Of a stretch of 64,000 nt of DNA, positions 21,082 through 32,448 are shown piece by piece (the first letter of the stretch is position 1; each line of letters opens with the position of its first letter). The notes below the pieces were generated by a model, which saw nothing but the letters and a program-made list of their open reading frames with translations, was not told the DNA's origin and did not search any database. Source of the DNA: Heterobasidion occidentale (taxonomy: Eukaryota; Basidiomycota; Agaricomycetes; Russulales; Bondarzewiaceae); assembly GCA_039111635.1 (NCBI GenBank), contig JBCAQO010000002.1, positions 1,054,001-1,118,000 of the forward strand, given 5' to 3'. Made by a program: the position numbers and the translations under genes.

Positions 21082-23118
21082 TCAGAACACCCGCCGGCAG
21101 ATCAGCGCGAACATCAACACGAGCAGCACGCAGATCGCGGTGTCGAGCAGGAGCGGCGGCCGCCGTGGCGCGCTCGCGTTGGTGCGCGCCTGCTGGCGCG
21201 GCGCGAGGGGGGTCAATGTGCGTTCGGGCGTGGCGGAAGAGGTCGCAGATGAAGACGAGGACGACGCGGCAGACGGAAGAGCACGTGGAGTTACCCTGAC
21301 CGGGCGAGCCTCTGCCTGCAGCGCTGCGCCGGGCGCTGTCTCTGTCCCTGCAGACGCCCCAGCGGGCGCCTGCTTCGAATTCGCGCCCGCTTGCGACTCC
21401 GATCGCGTCGCGGCTTCCATTCCAGCTTCCGCGCCCGTTGCTGTTCCCGCCGCCTCTCCTTCCGTCTTCGTCGTTTCTGTTTCTGTTTCTGCAGCTCCCG
21501 GTCCCGGTTCCGTTCTCGCCTCTCCTTCAGCGCCTGCCTCCGGATCAGGACCCGCTGGCGCTGCCGACGCTCCTGTCCCTGCTCTAGCCGGCCTATTCTG
21601 ATCCGCGTTCTCTGCGGATGCAGCGCTGGCTGCGGCGGGAACGGCAGCACTGGGATCAGGGGCAGGAATAGGGGTCGCGTCGGCAGCGGGCTCGGCGGGC
21701 GGATCCGGGAGGATTTCGAGGTTCGTGCGGTTGCAGTGCGGGCACGCCCATTCTCTCGACCTGTAGGACACGATGCAGGCAGGAAAGAAGTCGCGTCAGT
21801 AGCAGCCAATAAACTTTTTTTACATAAAATAAGTTCTCAAATTCAGATGCGACGAGAGGCGGGTGGTGTTTAGATGTCGGATTGGGGAGATGTAGTAGAG
21901 CGCATGTGCGCGCGGCAAAGTGGCAAGGGCCTCGCTGGCGATCGCGGCTCGGGTAAAAAGTAGAGTAAAAATGAGGTGGGGCCCGCTTTTGTTTTTGGGG
22001 TGTGTTTTGTGTGGGGTGCGTAGGCAACGGGCGTAGCGAGGGATGGCGGCGGTCGCGATGTGACGGTAACAAGGTATAGGCGAGGAGAGGAATAAAAAGC
22101 ACCAAGGCGAGGAGAGGGGACGTACATCGTAGCGAGGCGCCTGCGCTCCGCGGCGGGTACTTCGAGCGCGCCGACGCCGGCGGCTGCCTGCCCCTTGAGT
22201 GGGAAAAATCCCTGCAGGCCTATGATCGCTATATGCGGTCACGGGAGTCAGTTTCATGTATGTAGTAGGTCGTGTGCGTTGCGCGCGCGAGGCGGAGAGT
22301 AAGGTCTTTGCACGTACCTGTGCGGACGCCCCAAGCAGGCTGCCAAAGTTCCTCGTGGTCTGTTGTAAGGGTGGAGGTGTTAGCGACGCATAATAAAGTG
22401 AGGTTCGCGGATCGAGAGGCCGAGGAACTGGCGGCTCACAGTTTGTGAAACTGATGCAGATCTTTTGGACACATATAAGCACGTCCCAGCGTCAGCCGAA
22501 CGCCCTCTCCAAGACAAAAAACAGGCGAAGACTCGGAGCGCGAGGTGCAGACGCAGAGGGGCTGTACGTGGTGGCACGGAAGGGGCAGGATGCGCACCTT
22601 GGTGTTCAGCTCGAAACGCCCGTTCGGGGTGAGGAGCATGATGCTCGGCGGGCGGAAGGGGTATTCGGCGGGGAGCATGACGCGGGCGTGGTAGAGCCCG
22701 CCGGCGAAATCGGTGCCGGGGGGTCCGCGGAGCGTGCAGTGCCATTCCTGTGTGCGTGCGATGCGCGCGGGGACAAAGGGGGTAGGCGGGGAGGATGGAC
22801 TGAGCGCATGAAATCAAGAGGACAGGAGAGGGGCACGCACAAAGATGTTGTCCTATGCGGTGGAGGACCAAGAGGCAAGGTCAGCTGAGAAGTCGATGAC
22901 GAGGGAGAAGGAAGCAAGGCGCGCACCTCGAGCGGCGCGGCGTCATAGTCAGTACTCGGGTCGGCAGCGAGCTCGCGCGCCTCCTGCATGATGCGCTTTA
23001 CGGCTACACGCGGGGTCGAAACAACTCGTCAGCTCGTTCCAACAAGCCATAATATTGCAGGACCAAAGGGCGCCGACGCACCAGAGTTGTTCTTGTTCAG
23101 CGAGCGCGGGACCGCCAT
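21082..23118 (-). CDS. UBC6: Tail-anchored ER ubiquitin-conjugating enzyme (Ubc6/UBE2J type)
   Basis: Eight exons (23118-23082, 23003-22927, 22852-22841, 22747-22598, 22461-22440, 22359-22318, 22219-22126, 21760-21082) encode 370 aa. The E2 fold is clear: MLPAEYPFRPPSIMLLTPNG, then the active cysteine at residue 94 in KICISFTN, then ELWQPAWGVRT. After the core come SREWACPHCNRTN, a long Ala/Glu/Pro-rich linker and a C-terminal hydrophobic tail anchor (TAICVLLVLMFALICRRVF) ending the protein. The family acts at the ER membrane in ERAD, passing ubiquitin to Doa10-type ligases. Exon 3 is only 12 nt (DNIF). It is divergent from MRP10. Confidence 0.93.
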
Positions 23119-23495
23119 CGCGTCTGTCTATCACTACGTACTTACACTGCTGATTAGTGAGCGGCGAGGAGGAAGAGGACGTCTGTGTCGACCAAAATAA
23201 ACAGAGGATGTGGGGTCGGTGATAGAGAGATAGGCGTGTTAAGTAGACTCGTGGCGACGACTTGAAACGAGCGCGCAGCTGCCAGAGCAGCCGGGCGGCG
23301 CGGACGGAGGACGGGCAGCGCGCACGCCAACGTGGCTCATCCCGAGCACGTGGCCCCTCCCGTCCTCCGACGTTTCTGCCTGTTTATAGCGCGCCCATTC
23401 TGCTCGCCCGCCCACCGCGCAGGACCGCGCCTCCTCTGTTTCATCCCATCTGTTAGACGCTAGTTCAGGCGAGAGGTCGGGGTAACTAGGACAGG
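23119..23495. promoter_or_regulatory. Shared intergenic promoter region of UBC6 and MRP10
   Basis: The two start codons face away from each other with 377 nt between them. The segment must carry both promoters. I see no convincing TATA box or operator-like palindrome and no open frame of note. Confidence 0.5.
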
Positions 23496-24041
23496 ATGCA
23501 TATCAAAAACTTGAAAGTGAGGCCGCAGAAAAGTGCGTTGGGTTTTAGCTGGCCTTCTGGCCTTTTCGTCGTGTCGACCTTGCTGACGGCTCTATCCTAT
23601 GGCGTCCCTTCACCAAAATCACTTCGCCTCGCCCTCACTGTTTCTCCTTCCTGTATATTCTAATCTGGCCATACGCTGAACCACGTCGCTCACTCTATCG
23701 CACTGCGCCTGCTTCACCTCGCCTCGTGCCTACAATTCAATCAGGCACCTCGACGACGCTCTGCGCCCCTGAGCTCGCGCAAATGCTGGGCTGCTGGGCT
23801 GCGACGAAGGACCACTTATCAGTCGATAAATGCGCATCTGCCGCAACCACGCTGTTCGAGTGCATGCGCACCACGGTGCGTGCTGCTCTCCTCGCTCCTT
23901 CCGTTGCCCCGATCTTTGCTGTGTGCTCGCGTGCTGAGCCTTTGACGGTTTTGCTTTGCTTTGGTACAGCCGTTTAAGACTAAAAAGCAACGGCCCACGA
24001 TCAATTACCACCTCGCACGACTCGGGAAACACCTTAAGTAG
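23496..24041 (+). CDS. MRP10: Mitochondrial small-subunit ribosomal protein Mrp10 (CHCH domain)
   Basis: Three exons, 23496-23532, 23745-23875 and 23970-24041, encode 79 aa. The start MHIKNLKVRPQK, the twin CX9C motifs (C19-C29 and C42-C52) with LGCWAATKDHLS between them, and the C-terminal RPTINYHLARLGKHLK are all typical of Mrp10/CHCHD1 proteins. Family knowledge: Mrp10 is a mitoribosome small-subunit protein imported by the Mia40 pathway. The first intron is 212 nt, long for this genome. Splice phases agree throughout. Confidence 0.93.
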
Positions 24042-25097
24042 AGAACAGCCAGCCTTTCCCTGCCTAGGGTAGAGCGTCCTCGGCGGTTGGTGGAGGATCT
24101 GCACAGGTGTTCGCACGGCTGGTTGTTAGACATAGGGCGGATGAGTATGCTGGGCAGTTCGTGGCGTTATATTTTACCTGCTTGCTGGCGGGAATTCGCC
24201 CTGTACGGAGTCCCTGTCAGGCCTAATTGTTTGTGTATTGTAAGTTCGCACTCTTGACGTTTGACCACCTCTTTCTATCGCTGCAGTTGGACAACATTTA
24301 TCAGTCATCCAGTCATGTTCACGACGTGGAAGTGATCGCGGAACAACGCTCACTTCATTTAAAGACTTCATCAGAGGACCACCTCACTTTGGACGCTTCT
24401 CGATGAGGCCTTATATCTCGAGACCAGGCTGTCGATCTAAGCTCGATTCCGCTGCATTGCCGCTGCGAATGTGCGGAGGTGGGTTCGAGATATATGTCTG
24501 ATTTAGGTCACTCATGGGGTTCAAGGTAGACCCATGTGTGTTAAGGATTGAGGATTTCCGATTTGGGCAGGCCTTCTTCCTCAGACCAGTTCATCGTGAG
24601 GACACCAGGTACGAGCATTGAATATTTTTGCATATGAAGACCACCGTATGGCCCCGTGAAGATCCTCTGACCGTAGTCACGAGTGGGATAGCCTGACCCG
24701 AAAATGGATTCGCCGTCTTGCTAGAAGACAATTCCATTATGGAGCCCCTCTTGCCGCACAGATCCTATGTTTATCTTGATGGCTCATGAGTTCTCTCATC
24801 GCTTTGTAAGATATTTTTGAACAGTTCCGAGAGGCGTCTGATGGTAAAATTAGCATCCAAGTGGGCTCACGTTCGTGATCTCTCGCAGAGATTAAGGAGA
24901 ATCTCAAAGAAGCAGAGAAAACACATGTTTCCTATATATAAGTGGTGCCCGAACTGCAAGTATGAGCGCTTGGACAACATTGCAGGCGCACTGGCCCATC
25001 CTCAGACTGATCAACCAAGGCCCGGGACAGCGTAGAGCGCCAGTGTTGAGTCATCCATCGAGTCAGTAGATCTGCTCTTTTGAGACACCGACTCTTC
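24042..25097. other. No gene recognised
   Basis: About 1 kb between the parallel genes MRP10 and SEN34. Open frames are short and without motifs. It should contain the MRP10 3' end and the SEN34 promoter. Confidence 0.5.
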
Positions 25098-26256
25098 ATG
25101 ACCACCTCCAACCGAATACCTATCCACGTCTCAAACAACCGTGCCTTTGTCTGGCAAGTTGACCGTGCGCTTCATCTTTTTTCCCCAGCTTGTATGTTCG
25201 ATAAACCGTACCTATACAGATGTCGCGGAACTTCGCTCAAAACACCACATCTGTGGCGTCCTGGGCGGCACCCTCCCTCATCTGTCACAACAAAATGTCT
25301 TCTCGGTCTGCCGCTCATCCTGATGCCAGAGAGGTTGTGCTTCTCGTAGAAAAAGGTGCGCTTGTAGCGTCTATGCGATCTCCAACAGCCTCGAAATAAG
25401 TCCGCCCTCAGAGCTTGCGGTCCTCGTCGACGACCCCGAGGCGCACCACGCACCTTCGCACGATCAGCTCGAGAGATGGCAGGCCGAGTCTGCGGCGGAC
25501 GTGCGTATGCAGATCGCTCGCCTGCAGCAGGAAGCGGGAGGGAAGGAGGACAAGGCGATGAGCGAGGAAGCGATCAGGAAGCGGAAGGAGCGTGAAGAGC
25601 GGCGGCGAAAGGCTGAGGAGATCGCACGCCAGACAGCGCAGGACTCTCCGATCGACGCCGAATCGTCTGCAGGCCAAAGCCTTCTGCTCCACGCGCCAGC
25701 TCCAACATCTCCGGCACCATCGTCGGCCTCGCCCTCCAATCTCCCGTACACCGTGACCATACCCACGACGTCCGACGGTCTGAGCTGGTATGCGCCCGAC
25801 GAGCATGTTTACAAGACCATCGACTCTGCGAGGACGGCCGGGGTCTGGAGCTACCCTTCGAACGACGAAGAGCGCGCCAAATGCGAGGTGTTCCGAGATT
25901 TGTGGGAACAGGGGTATTACATGGGCGGAGGGAGCAAATTCGGTGGAGATTGGTTGGTGTATCCTGGTGCGTCCTCTATGATCTATTCCTCCCGCGTGAA
26001 GGACCCTCGTTCATCGTTGCTGATTGCTTTCTGGTTGGCGGCCGCTGTGCGGATACACACAGGTGACCCTCTGCGGTACCATTCCCACTTTGCTGCCACT
26101 GTGCAGAGCTCTCCAACAGCTCCGATGCGTCCCATGGAAATTGTCGCACACGGCCGGCTCGGTACAGCGACAAAAAAGGCACACTTGCTGTGTGGGTGGG
26201 ATCCAGAGAGTAGAAAGGTCACATATCTCAGCGTTGAATGGGCAGGGTTTGGTTGA
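25098..26256 (+). CDS. SEN34: tRNA-splicing endonuclease subunit Sen34, two apparent frameshifts
   Basis: Exons 25098-25164, 25220-25355, 25412-25966 and 26063-26256 would give about 317 aa. Family signals: HHICGVLGGTLPHLSQQNVF at the N terminus, a coiled charged middle, then the catalytic region YPGDPLRYHSHF (Tyr, His) and GTATKKAHLL (Lys), ending VEWAGFG. The subunit cleaves pre-tRNA at the 3' splice site in the Sen complex. In exon 2 the conserved run QQNVF / GLPLILMPE / EVVLLVE lies in three successive frames: one base is missing near 25301-25305 and another near 25328-25334. No GT-AG intron can explain shifts 30 nt apart, and exon 2 is exactly two bases short of its expected phase. Everything else, including the catalytic triad, is intact, so assembly error is likelier than a pseudogene. 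Confidence 0.88.
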
Positions 26257-26731
26257 ACGCTGTCCTCAAGCGACGACAACGTACAAGCTGTATTCGGAAT
26301 GCTTTTGTGCGTTCATTGTATCACTCGGTTCGTGCCGAGAGCGTGTGTAGCATCACACAGAATTCGAAGTCTAGAGAAAGCCAATATCTTCAAATGAGAA
26401 GGCAGCAGGTGTGTATTATATGGTATAGATCTGAGTGGTATCATAGAGAATGCTCCGTGCGTTTCCGAATGCGAGTCGTCACTGTAACAAATGAGAAATA
26501 TGGAGAGCACGGGAGGAGCACGTGTTGTTCGACCGCGCAGGAAAGATCAGTCTATCTTCCGCCTACTATCCCCGAGGATCTTTGTTCTCCCCCCAATTCC
26601 CACCCTCGATTGGCCAAAATTCGTAGCTCGTAACTCCACTTCATCACCACCCTCTCCTTTTTCCACGCTTTCTGCCGTCTCGTACGCCTTGCTCCCTCCG
26701 CTGGTGAATCTCGATCTTCCAACCCGCGTGC

Positions 26732-28113
26732 CTAGCTGAGAATGCGCACGATGCAGTCGTTTATGAAGATAACGGGCACGAAGACGGGGAATCGAATCGG
26801 GATGTATGGAGAAGGATGGAGGATGGGCTGTTGCTGCGAATTAGGCGACGGCGATGGTGGGACGGGATTGTACGGGTCATATGGGACAGGCCTAGCATGC
26901 ATCGCCATGATGATGAACTTTAAATAACAAAGGGGTGTAAGACAGCCGATACGCGGAGTTACGACAGTCGAAACGGACTGACGGATGGGAAGAGAAGCGC
27001 GAAGAGCGCGGCATTGGCAAGGGTGCTTCCCCATATGCAGAGAGCGGCAGACGGAAGACCTAAGACGCCATGAATTGATTGATACTCACGCGCGGAACGA
27101 TGGCTCAAAAACTGACCGAACGCAAAATAGTACGCCCAGCGTTCCTCTAGATGCCGTACTCGCCGAGATAGCGAAAGACCGCGCGCGATCCATATGAATC
27201 TACACGGGGAAGGCAGTGAGTTTCCGACGCGTGTCGTTCGGCCCGCGCAAAACTTACTCGAAACAGTAGTACCTACCATGCACATCGCCATCAGAACAGA
27301 CACGCGGATACAGCGCGCACGAACTCACGCATCCACCCAGCATAGAAAGAGAAACTCAGCCGAGCCGCCGACGAGCGGCACATGGCTCAGAGCAAGCGAG
27401 ACCACAACACTTGTGACGACCATGACACTACGGTATGCGGACGTCGCCAGCGAATGGAGGAAGGCGATGTATGCATTCGGGGAAGGGGACGTTCCCGGAC
27501 CTGGATACGATGAGGAGCGGCCGTGTTGTAAAGTGTATGTGCGTTTAGCAATGAGTGTGCACCATGAGGTCTGCAGAGTCGAATTTAGCTGAATCGAGAT
27601 ACTCAAGGGAGAGGCCAGAGTAATAATCACGTTGAGATAGAGTGAAAGGCCCACGACGGGCAGAAGCCATAGCACCTGGTAGAACCACCCCACATTCCGA
27701 TGTAGCCATTTCTGAGGCTGATCTTTCGCAAGCGGATGCAGTAGGAGATCGAAGACATATATCGAGAGAAGTGAGATCGTGTTCAGCAAAAGCGACTTGA
27801 GCACATTCGCGCGGATCTCGTGGTCGCTGCGGGACGTGAAGGATCGTCAATAACACATGAACAGAGCCAAAATCCGACAAGTCTTCAGCCTTAGGGAGCT
27901 TGTATGAAAACAGATATAGCATCCACACCTTGCAACCAATCTCACCACCATGTCCCACCTAGAAGCATCGACGAGCCCACGCCATGCCCATCCTGCCTGC
28001 AACTTGAGCGTCTCCTGGAATGAGAGAAACGTAGGATACGCAGTGCGAGCTGATCGGTATGGCAGATCATGTCGTCCGGTCACTTGCTGAGGACGTAGGA
28101 TCGGTCTCGACAT
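26732..28113 (-). CDS. EI24: EI24-family multipass membrane protein
   Basis: Seven exons (28113-27929, 27826-27631, 27570-27329, 27272-27258, 27199-27117, 27059-26983, 26917-26732) give 327 aa. Landmarks are FQETLKLQAGWAWRGLVDA, LLLNTISLLSIYVFDLLLHP, QKWLHRNVGWFYQVLWLLPV, WCTLIAKRTY, YYCFEFIWIARGLSL and a C-terminal FIIMAMHARPVPYDPYNP, with several membrane helices. EI24 (etoposide-induced 2.4) homologues are ER membrane proteins linked to autophagy in animals; the fungal role is less clear. Exon 4 is a 15-nt microexon encoding part of YYCFE. Two introns have GTCAGT donors. It is convergent with SEN34. Confidence 0.88.
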
Positions 28114-28659
28114 CTCGACAACGGCCACTCCTGAACACGCATGAACACGCCGGAAAAGTCGCGACGCAGCCCGTCAGCCACGCGAAAGACACGCCTGATT
28201 GGGTTGTTTGATTCAGAGGCTGTTGCCAAACAACCGCACAGAACCTCGCCCGATTTGGCAGGTGCTTAGGAACAACGTGGGACTGTGAACACAAAGAACA
28301 GGCTGGTCTTCCGACAACAACAGAAGCGGACACAACGTCGAAATTGACGACAATAGAGCCAACATAACTGGCATACATAGTTTACAAACAAATTACGGGC
28401 CACTTCAATTATGGAAATCATTAAAGAGGTTCGATACGAGATGATAATGCTGAACAGGATTAGGCCTCAGGGGAACCAGTGGATCGAGATCAAAGCTAAG
28501 AGCCCAGGCAAGCTTCGTCGAGCCGACCGTGCGAGGCAAAGACAGTCAAGAGGCAGTGCGAGAGATCCAACAGACGACGCAAGACAAGTGCTACGACTAG
28601 AAGCGAGAAGCGGGCCATCGTCGACAGAGGCAGGCAAGCCGTCCAGGAGCATCCAGCGG
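28114..28659. other. Intergenic region, no gene recognised
   Basis: Lies upstream of the EI24 homologue and downstream of the TEA-factor gene, both on the minus strand. It probably holds the EI24 promoter and the 3' untranslated region of the TEA gene. No repeats of note. Confidence 0.5.
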
Positions 28660-30106
28660 TCACGGCTGCGCAGGGACTTTGTTATCGTGAGTAGGGGCGG
28701 CGCGGACGATCGCGGAGGGCTGCGCGTTGGTGAGCTGGCTCTGGCCCAGCACGACCGAGGAAGAAGGCCGCGCGGTGCGGGAGACGGACGCCGACACCGA
28801 GGGCGGGAGACAAGACGGCGGCGGAGGCGGGCATTCTTCGGTGTTCAAGCAGAACGACTTGCGTCTCCCAGCACGAGGTATCTCCGCTGCGCCTGCGCCG
28901 CCGCTCGCGCTCGCGCCAGGCGAGACCGGATCGAGGATCGCCCCGCCGGGCATCGGGGGCGCCAGGACGGCCTGTCCGTTCGAGAGCATATATCCGAGAG
29001 ACACAGACGACGAGGCGGCCTGCGCGTCGGCGGCGAGAAGCTGGACGAAGGCGGAGGCCGGCGGGAGCCGGAGGTGGCACTGGAGGGCGGGCATGTTGGA
29101 GGCGAGGCGGCGGCGCGACATCGAGGGCTCGGCCCACGTCGGCACCAGCGACGGGTGCGCAAAGGCAAAGGCAGAGCCGTCGGGCGCCTGGCACGGGCGG
29201 ATGTGAGTTGCCAGATCGAGCGGGGAGCTCAGGGCGTCGGCGCCGGCGGGAGGCAGCGTGGTCCAAGGCCTGAACGGAGGTCCGCCGAGGGGCGGACACG
29301 CGGCGCTGGCGATGTTTGACGCGTCGCGGCCTAGAAAATGGTTATTCGGTGTGCACAGATAACGAACGCGCGCACCCAGACCTTGAGTGCCAGCTTCCTC
29401 TGGGCGGCTGCCGCCGTCGGCGGACCCAGAGCCAGAGCCGTCCTTGCGACATTCGAGGTCCGAGCGCAAGAGCGCCATCACTGTCCGCTCAGTCAGCACC
29501 GCGACCGACCGTCAGCAAGGGGGCGAAGAAGGGAGTGGAGTGGAGGGATGATGGTAAGGAGGAGGGGGCGAGCACGCACTGTACGCATCCCGCGCGTGCG
29601 CGCGCCGCAGATGCTGCATGCGGCTCCCGATCTGCTGCAGCGAGCGCACCTTGCCCGTCTTGCGCCGCAGGAACTCGCGGATCAGCTGGTAGCGCCCCAC
29701 GCGCGCGCTGCCGCCGTTCTCGCCCTTATTGTCCCCGTCAGGCCCACCAGGAGCTTTGTTGTCGCTTCCCTTGCTGCCGCGGCTTACCCCAGAGCGGGCG
29801 GGGCGCTGGCGCGCGCTGGGCGGGTATAGCGCGAGCGCTGTGAGCACCCGACGGGCGGCGACGGCACAACGGTGAATCGTGATCGTGGGGCGTCAGCGTC
29901 GGCCAACGAAGAGGAGGAGCTAGGGCGCTCGGGTGCGCGGACTTGCCTTCTAACAAGGCGGCGTGGAGCTCCTCCGTCCACACGGCTTCGGTCCCACCGG
30001 GGAGGTGCCTGCGCGTGCGGTTCCCGACGTGGCGCGCGAGCGGGGCGGTCTGGGCGCTGGAGACGCGCTTTGTTTCTGGCAGGAGCTGGGCGTGTGGGGA
30101 GAGCAT
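28660..30106 (-). CDS. TEA/ATTS-domain transcription factor (AbaA/Tec1/TEAD class)
   Basis: Exons 30106-29947, 29837-29580 and 29480-28660 encode about 412 aa. The TEA DNA-binding domain is split by intron 1: WTEELHAALLEALALYPP (helix 1), then, after an expanded Gly/Asn/Lys loop of about 40 residues, RYQLIREFLRRKTGKVRS and QQIGSRMQHLRRAH (helix 3, DNA recognition). The rest is Ser/Pro/Ala-rich. Intron 1 has a GC donor (GCAAGT) and CACAG acceptor; only this junction keeps the domain in frame. A further in-frame intron at 29331-29381 (GTCTGG...TTCTAG, 51 nt) is possible. TEA factors control developmental programmes in fungi; which one here cannot be told. Confidence 0.82.
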
Positions 30107-31211
30107 GGTGGGGCGGGGCGGGGCGGGACGCAGAAGCTTGTAGAGCTGGGGGGCGAGGATTGGACGAGATGATGGTTGTCGGAAGCCGAGTTGGTTTGGG
30201 ACGGATTATGTGACTGGTCTCGGTCACAGTACGACACCGTCGCCGACGCCTTGGCGGCGGGAGTCGCGTCAGACTCAGGTCGCGTCGGTGAGCTCGGCTT
30301 CGGTAAATTGAAGTCTTTGACCTCTTGACCGTCACAACACCACTGTGCGTATTTGCATCCGCCAAAGCGCAACGGCCGGGATTTATCATCCAGTCGACAC
30401 AGGTGTCGATCGGACGACTCAGGATTCGATAGTCGGCGACTCGATGACGTCGGTGGTACTGGAACGGCTGAACGCTCATCGAGCATGCGCCAGCTGCTCT
30501 GGCGCGGGTACCATGACACAGCCTAAGCGGGCACTGCGCCGGCATGCAGAAAACAACAGTACGTCGCTTCTGCCCGTGATTTATTTTACGGAGGCAGCGT
30601 GCTATTCATGAACTGCGAGTCTGGCACCTGTGTCGGAACTGCCAGTCGTGGCCTCTGCAGAGTTCAGGACGATCACTGGTCTGGCGACCCCCTCATCTGG
30701 ACATGCGTCTCAGATGGCAGTTGGGAGCTCACCGTGTGTCCATCGCCAACGCGCCCGCCTGCGCGTGCCCGTCGCAGGCGACCAGCCCGATCTCGACTTG
30801 GTCCAGCTCAGCCCTCCTCTCCTCCACGACGGCCATCCGGGAATTTCTCGAGGCGACGCGCCTGTGTGCGTTCAGGAGCCCTGATCCACAACCGCAGAGC
30901 CCGCTCCGCCGAGTTGAGAATCCACCCGCCAGCTCGGGCGCTCAGGCGGCATGGATCTCCGTCCTATAACCTGGACCGCGCGCTCGCTCGCTATGGCGGA
31001 GGGCCACCCCTGCTTCTGAGTCCCGCGCTCGCCTTTCGTCTTCCCTGTCATAGGACTGGGATATCGCACGGCGGACGAGGGCATCCTTGACTTGACGGGG
31101 AACACATCTTCGCGCTTTGTGCTCGCTGCATCATACGAGGGGAAGCCTCGTACTGCGCCTGCACCTGCTGTCATTATCATCCACATTCGCTTCGTCTCGT
31201 ACCGGCGGGCC
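30107..31211. promoter_or_regulatory. Intergenic region between divergent genes
   Basis: About 1.1 kb separates the TEA-factor ATG (minus strand, 30106) from the plus-strand ATG at 31212. Weak overlapping frames are present but no motif or splice structure. A long upstream region would suit a regulated transcription-factor gene; that is inference. Confidence 0.4.
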
Positions 31212-32084
31212 ATGATCGCCTCACTGCTGCGCCCCCTGCACGTCCTCTCCCCCACCACACTGTGCAAAACAGCCCTCTCCTACCCGCGCCGGTGCTTCTC
31301 CCCCGCCTCCCCGCCTCCCTCCCTGCCCACACCCCACCCACCCACCACTACCCGAACCCGGCACCCCCAAACAGGGAGCCTCACCCGCCCCTCTCGGCGG
31401 GCCGTCGCCATCCCCCTCCGCCTGCTCCGCCGCACCGTCTGCCTCCCGCGCACGCTCTACAGGCTGTACACGTCCCTCCCTGCCCCGCGCCCGTCCCCAC
31501 TGTACCTCGTCGCGCTCGCGCTCACCCTCGTCGCCCTTCTCGCGTTGCTCGCGCTCCTCCTGCTCCTCCTCGCGCTCCTCCTCGCACTCACCCTCGCGAT
31601 CCTCACACTCCTCGCGCTCCTCCTGCCCCCCGCGAGCCTCCGCGCCCTCGCAGCGCGCTTATGGACGCTCGCGCCATCCCCGTCCCTCTCGTCCCTCTCC
31701 CCCCTATCCTCCCTCTCCCCGTCCCTATCATCCCTATCATCTCTCTCCCCCTCCTTACGCGCCGGCCTCGGCCTCGGGCTCAAATTCGGCATCCGCCCCG
31801 CCCTCGACGCAGGCCTCGCGCTCGGCAAAACCGCCGCGCTGCACGCGCTCCCCGGCGTCTTCGCGCGCGCGGCGGACCCGAGCGCGGCGGTGCACGTGCG
31901 CGTGCACGCGCCGCCGACCCCGCCGACGCCCGTGCTCGTGCACGTGCACGCGCACGTGCATGCGCCTGCGAGCGCGCCGGCTACGGTGGCGAGGGCGGCG
32001 ACGCAGGCGCTGCTTGGGGTGGGGCCGGTGCCGGGGCCGCCCCGGGCGCGCGAGCTGCGGCGGAGCCGGAGCTGGTTCAAGTGA
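31212..32084 (+). CDS. Putative membrane protein, unknown function, 290 aa
   Basis: A single open frame from the ATG at 31212. The N-terminal 90 residues are basic and Pro-rich; then comes a roughly 40-residue stretch composed almost only of Leu, Ala, Val and Thr (starting YLVALALTLVALLALLALLL), long enough for two membrane passes. Ser/Leu-rich repeats and an Ala/Pro/His/Val-rich tail ending RELRRSRSWFK follow. The C+G-rich composition leaves other frames open, so coding status is moderate. I recognise no family. Confidence 0.5.
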   Translation: MIASLLRPLHVLSPTTLCKTALSYPRRCFSPASPPPSLPTPHPPTTTRTRHPQTGSLTRPSRRAVAIPLRLLRRTVCLPRTLYRLYTSLPAPRPSPLYLVALALTLVALLALLALLLLLLALLLALTLAILTLLALLLPPASLRALAARLWTLAPSPSLSSLSPLSSLSPSLSSLSSLSPSLRAGLGLGLKFGIRPALDAGLALGKTAALHALPGVFARAADPSAAVHVRVHAPPTPPTPVLVHVHAHVHAPASAPATVARAATQALLGVGPVPGPPRARELRRSRSWFK

Positions 32085-32448
32085 TGGCGGGGGAGCGAGG
32101 CGCGGGCTGGGAAGAATGGAGAGGCCGGGATCGCCGGCGATGGAGTTGGAAAGACGGGGGCAGGATCTGTTACATAGGATGCGGACGGCTACGGGGACGG
32201 ATGAGGGGTGGTTGGATGGGGAGATGCGGCTCGATGCCGCGAGTAGTGGGACGTGCATCGCGGACTGAGGTCGTTGGTTTGCTCCTTGTTGTATTCGTGT
32301 ATCGTATGTGAGAAGTGTGCCAGAGATGGCAAGTGGAGATATGATATACGCTGTGGCGATGAGATGAGGGGTGTGGCGCTGAAACGCTTTTATCAGCAAC
32401 CAAGACTCGCCTCCGTCTGCCGTCTGCCGTCTGCCGCCCGCCGCCAAT

